A stretch of DNA of 64,000 nt from Variovorax sp. PMC12 (lineage in GTDB: Bacteria; Pseudomonadota; Gammaproteobacteria; Burkholderiales; Burkholderiaceae_C). Every line of letters begins with the position of its first letter. Positions within the stretch are counted from its first letter, which is position 1. Location of the stretch: NCBI RefSeq assembly GCF_003019815.1, contig NZ_CP027773.1:5449501-5513500 (forward strand), in the 5' to 3' direction. This document shows, piece after piece, positions 44,123 to 51,876 of the stretch. A program made the position numbers and the translations under genes. Under the pieces are notes generated by a model, which was not told where the DNA came from, ran no database searches, and saw only the letters and a program-made list of their open reading frames with translations.

Positions 44123-44542
44123 ATGTACACCTCTCACAACATGCGCACCGGCGCCGGCGCTTATGCGCGCGTCGGCGTGGAAACGAGCGTGATGAGCGCG
44201 TCGCCGCACCAGCTCATCGTCATGCTTTTCGACGGCGCCAAGACCGCCATCGGCATGGCCAGGCATCACATGGCGGCCGGCGAGATCGAAGCCAAGGGCA
44301 AGGCGATCTCCAAGGCCATCGGCATCGTGGACAACGGCCTGAAGGCCGGCCTCGATGCACAGGCAGCCGGCGAGGCCGGTGCCGAACTCGTGGGCAACCT
44401 GTCGGCGCTGTACGACTACATCGTCCAGCGTCTGTTCCGGGCCAACCTGCACAACGACGTGCAGGCCCTGGACGAGGCCGACCGGCTGCTCGAGAACATC
44501 GCTTCCGCCTGGCGGGAAATCGATGACCGGGCCCGCGGCTGA
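44123..44542 (+). CDS. fliS: Flagellin chaperone FliS
   Basis: Cytosolic chaperone that holds flagellin unfolded for export. 139 residues. Key motifs: GAYARVGVETSVMSASPHQL, IVMLFDGAKTAIGMARHHMA and SALYDYIVQRLFRANLHNDV. Followed 40 bases later by fliT. Confidence 0.95.
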   Translation: MYTSHNMRTGAGAYARVGVETSVMSASPHQLIVMLFDGAKTAIGMARHHMAAGEIEAKGKAISKAIGIVDNGLKAGLDAQAAGEAGAELVGNLSALYDYIVQRLFRANLHNDVQALDEADRLLENIASAWREIDDRARG

Positions 44543-44582
44543 TCCGCGACAGCAATTGAAGACAGGGAAAGACAGGGAAAAG

Positions 44583-44915
44583 ATGGTAGTCCGGAGTGAG
44601 ATCGTTCATTGCTACGAGGAGCTTGCCTCCAGCGTCTCTCTGATGCTGGAACTCGCACGCGACAAGGATTGGGGCCGGCTGCCCGAGCTCGAGGCCCGCT
44701 GCTCGGCCATCGTCGACCGGCTCAAGGTCATCGAGCCCATCGGGACGCTGGAGGCGGTGGAAGTGGAGCGGGTCCTGTATCTGCTCGACCGCATCCGCGC
44801 CGAACAGACCGAGGTGTCGGAACTGATCAAGCCGCAGCTCGATGAGCTCATCAGCCGCATGGGCTATCTCAGCCAGCAGAAGAATCTGGGCAGGGCCTAC
44901 GGGCTGACGCACTGA
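44583..44915 (+). CDS. fliT: FliT-family flagellar chaperone
   Basis: Predicted FliD export chaperone; in enterics FliT also binds FlhDC. 110 residues, mostly helical (IVHCYEELASSVSLMLELAR; DWGRLPELEARCSAIVDRLK). ATG 44583 is preceded by two tandem copies of GACAGGGAAA, giving a duplicated ribosome site. Sequence conservation in this family is low, so the name rests on size, helical content and position after fliS. Confidence 0.8.
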   Translation: MVVRSEIVHCYEELASSVSLMLELARDKDWGRLPELEARCSAIVDRLKVIEPIGTLEAVEVERVLYLLDRIRAEQTEVSELIKPQLDELISRMGYLSQQKNLGRAYGLTH

Positions 44916-44945
44916 TGGCTGCCTGAGAAAAGAAGCGTCGCGACC

Positions 44946-46265
44946 ATGAGTGCACTTGCCGGACTTGTCGATGCATTGCTGGCCGCCCGGCTGACGCCGC
45001 GGCTGGACGTGCTCGGCATCAAGCCCGAGACCACCATCGGTGCTCCGGGCCCGGCCATTGCGGTCGGCAAGGTCGCGAACGATGTGCGGCTGCCCTCCAA
45101 CGCGGCGCTCGACCGGCAGATTCCGGCCGGGAGCCCGGGCGGGGCGGCGCATGCGTCTTCCGGCGCGGGACCCTCGGCCGCGACGCAGCTTTCGCTGGCG
45201 GCGCGCGTGATTGGCGCCGTGCTGGCCGACCTGCAGGCGGAGCCGGGGCCGGTGCGCGGCGCCGCGCCGTTGTCGGCGGCCCGGCAGCCCGCGACCGCCC
45301 AGGCGCTGGCGGGCACGCTGGCGCAGACGGTGTCGAACAGCGGGCTCTTCTACGAGTCGCACCTCGCGGAGTTCGCCGCGGGCGGACGATCGCTGGCGCA
45401 GATGGCGCAGGAGCCGCAGGCGAAGTGGTCGGTGCCGCTGGCCGCAGCTGCCGCCAGACCGGCAGCTGCGGCTGCGGCTGCCGTGGCGCAAGCTGTGCTG
45501 GCCGACATGCCCGAGATCGCTCCCGCGATGCCGGCGGCTGCCGGAGCACCCGCTGCCGCGGCCGCACAGACGCCGGCCGCCGTGCCCGGCGCGATGGTGC
45601 CGAATGCGCCCGCCACGGCCGCTGCGACGGCTGATGCCAAACCGAATCCAGATGGTTCCGCACCTTCTGGTATGTCCGGCAAGAGCGACGCTTCCGGCGC
45701 GGCCGACGCCGCGCCATCCGCCGATGCCGCCCGCGTGCAGGCGGCCTATCGCCAGCCTGGTGCCGCGACTGCCGATGCCATGCAGGCGCATCGCGCGAGC
45801 CAGGCGGAAGCCGCGCGCCAGTCCGACAGCCAGGCCGCTCCGCCTGCTTCGCGCAGCGCGAACAGCGCCGAAGTGATCCATCCGCAAGCGGTGGCGCTCG
45901 TGCACCAGCAGCTCGATCTGCTGGCGAGCGCCAATTTCCGCTGGAGCGGGCAGGCCTGGCCCGATGTGCCGATGTCATGGTCGATCGAGGAAGAATGGCG
46001 CCAGCCCGACGCGCGTGGCGGCGCCGATTCGCAAGACGAGGCCACGCGCCGCTGGTCGACCACGGTGTCGCTGGTGCTGCCGCGCCTGGGCGAGGTCGAC
46101 CTGCGCCTGAGCCTGACCGGCGCCAGCGTGCAGGCACACCTGTCCGCCCGCGAGGCCGACACCATGGCGCGCCTGCGGGACGACGCCGGCCGGCTGACCC
46201 AGCGTTTCGAGGCCGCCGGCCTGCAGCTGCAGCAGTTGCAGGTCACGGCGAAGGCTTATGCATGA
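44946..46265 (+). CDS. Second FliK-like hook-length control domain protein
   Basis: 439 residues. The N-terminal and central parts are Ala/Pro-rich low complexity; the C-terminus (about 330-439) resembles the FliK Flg_hook domain: VSLVLPRLGEVDLRLSLTGA, then HLSAREADTMARLRDDAGRL. It overlaps the downstream FlhB-like gene by 4 bases. The canonical fliK is at 32699, so this is a paralogue. Pairing with an FlhB C-terminal-domain protein recalls Bacillus YlqG/YlqH. Function in export switching is inferred, not shown. Confidence 0.75.
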   Translation: MSALAGLVDALLAARLTPRLDVLGIKPETTIGAPGPAIAVGKVANDVRLPSNAALDRQIPAGSPGGAAHASSGAGPSAATQLSLAARVIGAVLADLQAEPGPVRGAAPLSAARQPATAQALAGTLAQTVSNSGLFYESHLAEFAAGGRSLAQMAQEPQAKWSVPLAAAAARPAAAAAAAVAQAVLADMPEIAPAMPAAAGAPAAAAAQTPAAVPGAMVPNAPATAAATADAKPNPDGSAPSGMSGKSDASGAADAAPSADAARVQAAYRQPGAATADAMQAHRASQAEAARQSDSQAAPPASRSANSAEVIHPQAVALVHQQLDLLASANFRWSGQAWPDVPMSWSIEEEWRQPDARGGADSQDEATRRWSTTVSLVLPRLGEVDLRLSLTGASVQAHLSAREADTMARLRDDAGRLTQRFEAAGLQLQQLQVTAKAYA

Positions 46266-46561
46266 ACGGCGCGCCTGCCAACCGCAACAGCGCGGTCGCG
46301 CTGTCGTATGCGGACAAGACCAAGGCACCCGTCGTCGTGGCCAAGGGCTACGGCGTGGTCGCCGAATCGATCATGCGCCAGGCGCGCGAGAACGGGCTGT
46401 ATGTGCACGCGTCCGCGGACCTCGTGAGGCTCCTGATGCAGGTCAACCTCGACCAGCAGATCCCGCCGCAGCTCTACCGCGCGGTTGCCGAAGTGATGGC
46501 ATGGATATATGGCCTGGAAGGCCAGGGCGAATCGCACGCCGGACACCAAATTGAAACATGA
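46262..46561 (+). CDS. Stand-alone FlhB C-terminal domain protein (FhlB-like)
   Basis: 99 residues matching only the cytoplasmic C-terminal domain of FlhB: NSAVALSYADKTKAPVVVAK, GYGVVAESIMRQARENGLYV and PPQLYRAVAEVMAWIYGLEG align with FlhB residues after its cleavage site (HFAVALKY; VVAKGTDLVAERIRELAKEH; YTAVAEVLAWVYQLKRW). It has no membrane part and no NPTH cleavage motif, so it mimics the cleaved fragment. Translationally coupled to the FliK-like gene. Confidence 0.85.
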   Translation: MNGAPANRNSAVALSYADKTKAPVVVAKGYGVVAESIMRQARENGLYVHASADLVRLLMQVNLDQQIPPQLYRAVAEVMAWIYGLEGQGESHAGHQIET

Positions 46562-46868
46562 TCTATTCGAATGGCTGCATTTATGCAGCACTCAAATAAT
46601 TAACTTCCAATTCACATGTTACACATGTAATAGTATTTTTCAATACAGTTTGCAAGATGAATGAATTATGGACGAAACGGGCTCTCGGTAACACATGGTT
46701 TCAGTGCCGGGAATCGCTTGCGTCCAACGTGGATTCCCTCTCTGTACGAGGGAGAGACCCTTCGCTGTTGTCAGATTTTTCCTACATTTTTTGCCGAGAT
46801 TCTTAGCAGATACTTCAAAGTGAAAAACTTTGTGTATATAATGTATACACGATTGATTGGAGCACGGA
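46562..46868. other. AT-rich regulatory region upstream of flhDC
   Basis: About 300 bases with much lower GC than the rest of the window and no supported gene. It holds a perfect GCTGCAT-TT-ATGCAGC hairpin at 46574-46589 just past the previous stop; two CACATGT direct repeats 9 bases apart (46613-46628) overlapping a TTACA-CA-TGTAA dyad; a GGGAATC...GATTCCC stem near 46712-46740; and the flhDC promoter at 46814-46850. Confidence 0.6.
46814..46850 (+). promoter_or_regulatory. flhDC promoter overlapped by an operator-like dyad
   Basis: TTCAAA (46814-46819), a 17-base spacer, TATAAT (46837-46842, exact -10). A perfect 7-base inverted repeat GTGTATA-TAATG-TATACAC spans 46832-46850 and covers the -10 and the likely start point, a position suited to a repressor. 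The regulator is not in the window or not identifiable. Confidence 0.7.
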
Positions 46869-46874
46869 GTGGAC

Positions 46875-47273
46875 GTGAAATCGGAAATGGAAATAGACGT
46901 GGAAAATTGCAATCCCAGTGCAAACGGTGTGATTTCGAAGGAAATCGGCGAGATTAATCTGGCCTATATGCTGCTTGCCCAGAAGCTGGTCAAACAAGAC
47001 CGGGCAGAGGCCATGTTTCGCCTCGGAGTGGGGCGCGAACTCGCCGATCTGCTGGCGAACATGTCGCTCAGCCAGATCGTCAAGCTGGCTGCATCCAACT
47101 TCCTGTTGTGCAGCTTCAGGCTCGACGACAGGCCGATGTTCGCGGTGGTCGGCGAAGGCAAGGAGCCCGCGCTCCAGCAGGCGCACATGTCGATCCTGAT
47201 GGCCGCGCGCCAGGCGCAGTCGCAGGCGGCATCGGCATCGCAGATGCGCGAACCTGGAGCGGCGGCCGCATGA
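46875..47273 (+). CDS. flhD: Flagellar master regulator subunit FlhD
   Basis: With FlhC forms the activator of early flagellar operons. About 132 residues; core INLAYMLLAQKLVKQDRAEA and MFRLGVGRELADLLANMSLS match FlhD. The start is uncertain: GTG 46875 has GGAG five bases upstream; GTG 46869, TTG 46857 and ATG 46887 are in the same frame. The stop overlaps the flhC start (ATGA). Confidence 0.92.
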   Translation: MKSEMEIDVENCNPSANGVISKEIGEINLAYMLLAQKLVKQDRAEAMFRLGVGRELADLLANMSLSQIVKLAASNFLLCSFRLDDRPMFAVVGEGKEPALQQAHMSILMAARQAQSQAASASQMREPGAAAA

Positions 47274-47857
47274 CCCGCAAGAGCGTCCTTGGCGAAGTCC
47301 GAGAGGTGCAGCTCGCTGTCGAGCTGATCGGGCTGGGCGCCCGCCTGCAGTTCCTGGAAGCTGCCGTCGCGTTGAGCCGGGAGCGCTTGATCCGCCTGTA
47401 CAAGGAACTCAAGGGCGTCTCGCCGCCCAAGGGCCTGCTGCCGTTCTCTACCGACTGGTACATGACCTGGCTGGCCAACATCCACTTGTCGATGTTCTAC
47501 AACATCTACCGCTTCATGCTCGACGAGGCGGACGAGAGCGAACTGCCCGCGCTCATCAAGGCCTACCGCCTCTACACCGAGCAGGTCGGCTCGCAGGGCG
47601 GCGAGGTGGTGCTCGATTTCACCCGCGCCGAAACGATGGTGCGTTTCTTCGACAGCGACATGCTGCAGCTGAGCACCTGCTGCCGGTGCGGCGGCCACTT
47701 CGTGGCGCATGCGCACGACAACAAGAACGGTTATGTGTGTGTCCTGTGCCGTCCGCCTTCGCGCGCGGGCAAGGCACGAAAGCCCAAGGTCGCCGAAGTG
47801 CGGCGGGGCGGACTGATCTCCGTGGGACCGGTGCTCGACATCGGGGGCGCGGTCTAG
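47270..47857 (+). CDS. flhC: Flagellar master regulator subunit FlhC
   Basis: DNA-binding partner of FlhD. 195 residues starting MTRKSVLGEVREVQLAVELI. The zinc-binding cysteines are visible in STCCRCGGHF and YVCVLCRPP. Length is normal. Coupled to flhD by a 4-base overlap; motAB follows. Confidence 0.95.
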   Translation: MTRKSVLGEVREVQLAVELIGLGARLQFLEAAVALSRERLIRLYKELKGVSPPKGLLPFSTDWYMTWLANIHLSMFYNIYRFMLDEADESELPALIKAYRLYTEQVGSQGGEVVLDFTRAETMVRFFDSDMLQLSTCCRCGGHFVAHAHDNKNGYVCVLCRPPSRAGKARKPKVAEVRRGGLISVGPVLDIGGAV

Positions 47858-47885
47858 GTAGGCACCCTGCGCCACGGCACGGGGT

Positions 47886-47912
47886 TTTTGGTTTGACGCC
47901 CAAGGGCGATAG
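47886..47912 (+). promoter_or_regulatory. Possible sigma-28 promoter of motAB
   Basis: TTTTGGTT, an 11-base spacer, then GGCGATAG, 9 bases before the motA start codon. The -10 half is recognisable and the -35 half poor. The very short distance to the GTG leaves little leader, so it may be a decayed or false site. Confidence 0.35.
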
Positions 47913-47921
47913 GGGAAGCGC

Positions 47922-48782
47922 GTGCTGGTTCTGGTTGGATATCTCGTGGTGATCGGTGCCGTGTTCGGGGGCTATGCCCTCATGGGCGGGCACTTCGGCG
48001 TCCTGTTCCAGCCGGTGGAGTTGCTCATGATCGGCGGCTCCGCGCTGGGTGCCTTCATTGCCGGCAACAACGGCAAGACCATCAAGGCGACCATCAAGGA
48101 GCTGCCGCTGCTGCTGCGCTCCTCCAAGCACAACCGCCAGCTCTACATGGACCTGCTGGCGCTGCTGTACGAGCTGCTCGCCAAGGCCCGCAAGGAGGGC
48201 ATGATGAAGCTGGAGGCCGACGTCGAGGACCCGGGCTCGAGCGAAATCTTCCTGCGCTATCCGAACATCCTGGCGCACGAGGGCATCACCGTCTTCCTGT
48301 GCGACTACCTGCGCCTGGTCATCAGCGGCAACACCGACGCGCACGAGATCGAGGCGCTCATGGACCACGAGATCGAGACCATCCGCCACGAGGCCGAGGT
48401 GCCTGGCCACAGCCTCTCGCGCGTGGCCGACGCGTTGCCGGCGCTGGGCATCGTCGCCGCCGTGATGGGCGTGGTGCACGCGCTCGCCTCGGCCGACCTG
48501 CCGCCTTCGGAAATGGGCGCGCTCATTGCCCACGCGATGGTCGGCACCTTCCTGGGCGTGCTGCTGGCGTACGGCTTCGTGTCGCCGCTGGCCACGCTGG
48601 TCGAACAGAAGGTGGAAGAGGGCATGAAGATCTACCAGTGCGCCAAGGTCACGCTGCTGGCCAGCCTCAACGGCTACGCGCCGCAGCTTGCGGTGGAGTT
48701 CGGCCGCAAGGTGCTTTTCTCGACGGAGCGCCCGTCGTTCACCGAGCTGGACGACCACGTCCGCGAGGTCAAGGCGCGCTGA
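47922..48782 (+). CDS. motA: Flagellar stator protein MotA
   Basis: Proton-driven stator subunit with four TM helices. Starts with GTG (MLVLVGYLVVIGAVFGGYAL). 286 residues. Conserved features: ELLMIGGSALGAFIAGNNGK, the cytoplasmic loop, and VADALPALGIVAAVMGVVHA with the Pro that acts in torque generation; GTFLGVLLAYGFVSPLATLV is the last TM region. A GGGGAAG ribosome site precedes the start. Confidence 0.95.
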   Translation: MLVLVGYLVVIGAVFGGYALMGGHFGVLFQPVELLMIGGSALGAFIAGNNGKTIKATIKELPLLLRSSKHNRQLYMDLLALLYELLAKARKEGMMKLEADVEDPGSSEIFLRYPNILAHEGITVFLCDYLRLVISGNTDAHEIEALMDHEIETIRHEAEVPGHSLSRVADALPALGIVAAVMGVVHALASADLPPSEMGALIAHAMVGTFLGVLLAYGFVSPLATLVEQKVEEGMKIYQCAKVTLLASLNGYAPQLAVEFGRKVLFSTERPSFTELDDHVREVKAR

Positions 48783-48818
48783 CGCCCCGCCCAGAGAAGA
48801 GCGAACAAGCGAGCGACC

Positions 48819-49718
48819 ATGAGCGAAGGCAAGCCCCAGATCATCATCAAGCACGTCCACAAGGGCGGGGGCGGCGGCCATCACGGCGGCGGCTGGAAGA
48901 TCGCGTATGCCGACTTCATGACGGCCATGATGGCTTTCTTCCTGGTCATGTGGCTGCTGTCCATCTCCAGCCCCAAGCAGCGCGAAGGCATTGCCGAGCA
49001 CTTCCGCATGCCGCTGCGCGTGGCGATGCACGGCGGCGACAAGGCCAGCCTGAGCTCCAGCATGATCCCCGGCGGCGGCGCCGACGTGATGCATGTCGAG
49101 GGCGAGGTCAAGCAGTCCGACGCCGAGGAAGAAGCCGACGCGAACCGCCTGGCCGCGATGAAGAAGCAGCTCGACGAGCTGATCGAGAAGAGCCCGGTGT
49201 TCCGGCAGTTCCGCTCGCAGATCCTGATCGACATCACCACCGAGGGGCTGCGCCTGCAGATCGTCGACACGGAGAACCGCCCGATGTTCGAGCTGGCCAG
49301 CGCCCGCGTGGTGCCGCACATGCGCGCCATCCTGCGCGAGCTGGCGCCGGTGCTCAACGGCCTGCCCAACAAGCTCACGCTGTCGGGCCACACCGACGCC
49401 ATCGTCTACACCAACGACAAGACCTACGGCAACTGGGAGCTGTCGGCCGACCGTGCCAACGCTTCGCGCCGCGAGCTCGTGGCCGGCGGCATGGTCGAGG
49501 GCAAGGTGCTGCGCGTGATCGGCCTGGCCGACAGCATGCACCTGGACCGCGCCGACCCGCGCAACCCGATCAACCGGCGCATCAGCATCATCCTGCTCAA
49601 CCACAAGACCCAGGAACGCATCGAGCGCGAGAACAGCAGCGACGGCGGCAGCAGCACGCGTGTCGGCAAGCTGCCTCCCGCGAACAGCGCGCCCAAGGCC
49701 GCTGCGACGACGGAATAA
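48819..49718 (+). CDS. motB: Flagellar stator protein MotB
   Basis: Peptidoglycan-anchored stator subunit, 299 residues. The single TM segment YADFMTAMMAFFLVMWLLSI carries the proton-binding aspartate at residue 32, the same number as in E. coli. C-terminal OmpA-like domain: LNGLPNKLTLSGHTDAIVYT and NWELSADRANASRRELVAGG. 36 bases after motA. Confidence 0.96.
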   Translation: MSEGKPQIIIKHVHKGGGGGHHGGGWKIAYADFMTAMMAFFLVMWLLSISSPKQREGIAEHFRMPLRVAMHGGDKASLSSSMIPGGGADVMHVEGEVKQSDAEEEADANRLAAMKKQLDELIEKSPVFRQFRSQILIDITTEGLRLQIVDTENRPMFELASARVVPHMRAILRELAPVLNGLPNKLTLSGHTDAIVYTNDKTYGNWELSADRANASRRELVAGGMVEGKVLRVIGLADSMHLDRADPRNPINRRISIILLNHKTQERIERENSSDGGSSTRVGKLPPANSAPKAAATTE

Positions 49719-49769
49719 CAACGCAGACAACCCAAGGGGACGGCGCCAGCGCCGGCCCGGAGCAACGAG

Positions 49770-51857
49770 ATGGACCTCAGTCAATTCACCCAGGCATTCT
49801 TCGTCGAAGCCATCGAGCTTCTCGCGGAGATGGAGCAACTGTTGCTGGAGCTCGACGTCGATGCTCCCGACAGCGAGCAGCTCAATGCCATCTTCCGCGC
49901 CGCGCACTCCATCAAGGGCGGTGCGGCGACGTTCGGTTTCACCGCCTTGACCAACACCACGCACGTGCTCGAAACGCTTCTGGACCGCGCCCGCCACGGG
50001 CAGCTGAGCCTGAACGGTCGAATGATCGATGCATTTCTGGAAACGAAGGACGCCTTGCAAGAACAACTCACCGCATACCAGGCCGGCCAGGAGCCGAACC
50101 CTGACATGGTCGCGCACATCTGCGGCGTGCTTCAGCAACTCGCGCTGGAAAGCGGCGACGAAAGCCTTGCGGCGCACGCTGCCGCCACGGCGGCGGCCCC
50201 CGCACCCGCAGCGGCTCCCGCACCCGCGCCCGCCGCGGCGCCGGCCGAGGCCGCCGCACTCGCCGGCGACGGCGTGCTGCGCATCCGCTTCGCCCGCCTC
50301 TCCGACAGCGAATGCGACCTGCTCGCCGGCGAACTCTCCAACCTCGGCAATGTGGTGTCGCGCACGCGCACCAACGACAAGCTGACGGTGCTGCTCGAGA
50401 CCACCTGCGACCCCGACGACATCGTCGCCGTGTGCTGCTTCGTCATCGACGAATCGCAGATCGACATCACGCGCGAAGCGGCCGGCGCCGTGGCGGCGCC
50501 CGAGCCCGCGGCGGCGGCACCGGCCGAGGCGCCCGCCAAGCCGCCGGCCGTGGTCGCCGCCGCCGTGCCGGCCGTGCAGGCCGCGCCGCCCGCGCCGGTG
50601 GCGGCAGCGCCCGCCGCGGCGTCCGCCGCCAAGGAATCCAGCTCCATCCGCGTCGACGTGGAGAAGGTCGACCAGCTCATCAACCTCGTGGGCGAACTCG
50701 TCATCACGCAGTCGATGCTCACGCAGGCCGCGACCATGCTCGACCCGGTGGCCTACGAACGCTTCCTCAGCGGCCTCGGCCACCTGGAGCGCAACGCGCG
50801 CGACCTGCAGGAATCGGTCATGTCCATCCGCATGATGCCGATGGACTACGTGTTCAGCCGCTTCCCGCGCGTGATCCGCGACGTCAGCGCCAAGCTGGGC
50901 AAGCAGGTGCGCCTGGACACCTACGGCAAGGAAACAGAGCTCGACAAGGGCCTGATCGAGCGCATCGTCGACCCGCTCACGCACCTGGTGCGCAACAGCC
51001 TCGACCACGGCATCGAGACGCCCGAAGTGCGCCTGGCCAAGGGCAAGGACGCCACCGGCCAGCTGCTGCTGTCGGCGCAGCACCACGGCGGCAACATCGT
51101 GATCGAGGTGAGCGACGACGGCGCCGGCCTCAACCGCGAACGCATCCTGGCCAAGGCCATGCAGCAGGGCATGGCGGTGAGCGAAACCATGCCCGACGAG
51201 GAGGTGTGGCAGCTCATCTTCGCGCCCGGCTTCTCCACCGCCGAGCAGGTGACCGACATCTCGGGCCGCGGCGTGGGCATGGACGTGGTCAAGCGCAACA
51301 TCCAGGAAATGGGCGGCCATGTGGAAATCCACTCGCGCGGCGGGCAGGGCACCACCACGCGCATCGTGCTGCCGCTGACGCTGGCCATCCTGAACGGCAT
51401 GTCGGTGAAGGTGGGCGACGAGGCCTACATCCTGCCGCTGAGCTACGTGATCGAGTCGCTGCAGCCGCTGCCGGAGCACCTGCATTCCATCACCGCCGAC
51501 GGCCACGTGATCCGCGTGCGCGGCGAATACCTGCCGCTGATCGAACTGCACCGCGTGTTCGACGTGGCGGGCGCGCAGACGCATCCGACGCAGGGCATCC
51601 TGGTGATCGTGCAGGCCGACGACAGCCGCTTCGCGCTGCTGGTCGACGAACTGCTCGGTCAGCACCAGGTGGTGGTGAAGAACCTGGAAACCAACTATCG
51701 CAAGGTGCCCGGCATCTCGGCCGCGACCATCCTCGGCGACGGCAGCGTGGCCTTCATCATCGACGTGGGCGCCATGCCACGCATCCAGCGCGCGCAAGCC
51801 GCGAGCGCGGCTGCCCTGGCGGGAGCCTCCCGGAGGGCCGACGCCATCGCGCTCTGA
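49770..51857 (+). CDS. cheA: Chemotaxis histidine kinase CheA
   Basis: Receptor-controlled kinase that phosphorylates CheY and CheB. 695 residues. HPt domain with phosphorylated His46 in FRAAHSIKGGAATFGF; Ala/Pro linkers around a P2-like domain (about 165-235); dimerisation helices; ATPase with HLVRNSLDHGIE (N box), DDGAGLN (G1) and GRGVGMDVV (G2); C-terminal CheW-like domain (GMSVKVGDEAYILPLSYVIE). First gene of the che operon. Confidence 0.96.
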   Translation: MDLSQFTQAFFVEAIELLAEMEQLLLELDVDAPDSEQLNAIFRAAHSIKGGAATFGFTALTNTTHVLETLLDRARHGQLSLNGRMIDAFLETKDALQEQLTAYQAGQEPNPDMVAHICGVLQQLALESGDESLAAHAAATAAAPAPAAAPAPAPAAAPAEAAALAGDGVLRIRFARLSDSECDLLAGELSNLGNVVSRTRTNDKLTVLLETTCDPDDIVAVCCFVIDESQIDITREAAGAVAAPEPAAAAPAEAPAKPPAVVAAAVPAVQAAPPAPVAAAPAAASAAKESSSIRVDVEKVDQLINLVGELVITQSMLTQAATMLDPVAYERFLSGLGHLERNARDLQESVMSIRMMPMDYVFSRFPRVIRDVSAKLGKQVRLDTYGKETELDKGLIERIVDPLTHLVRNSLDHGIETPEVRLAKGKDATGQLLLSAQHHGGNIVIEVSDDGAGLNRERILAKAMQQGMAVSETMPDEEVWQLIFAPGFSTAEQVTDISGRGVGMDVVKRNIQEMGGHVEIHSRGGQGTTTRIVLPLTLAILNGMSVKVGDEAYILPLSYVIESLQPLPEHLHSITADGHVIRVRGEYLPLIELHRVFDVAGAQTHPTQGILVIVQADDSRFALLVDELLGQHQVVVKNLETNYRKVPGISAATILGDGSVAFIIDVGAMPRIQRAQAASAAALAGASRRADAIAL

Positions 51858-51876
51858 GACCCACGGAGACAGCTGA

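Noticed and set aside
46640..46957. Two small frames (90 residues minus, 98 residues plus) in the AT-rich region before flhDC
   Set aside because: They overlap each other, the flhDC promoter and the flhD start, lack ribosome sites and show no recognisable sequence.
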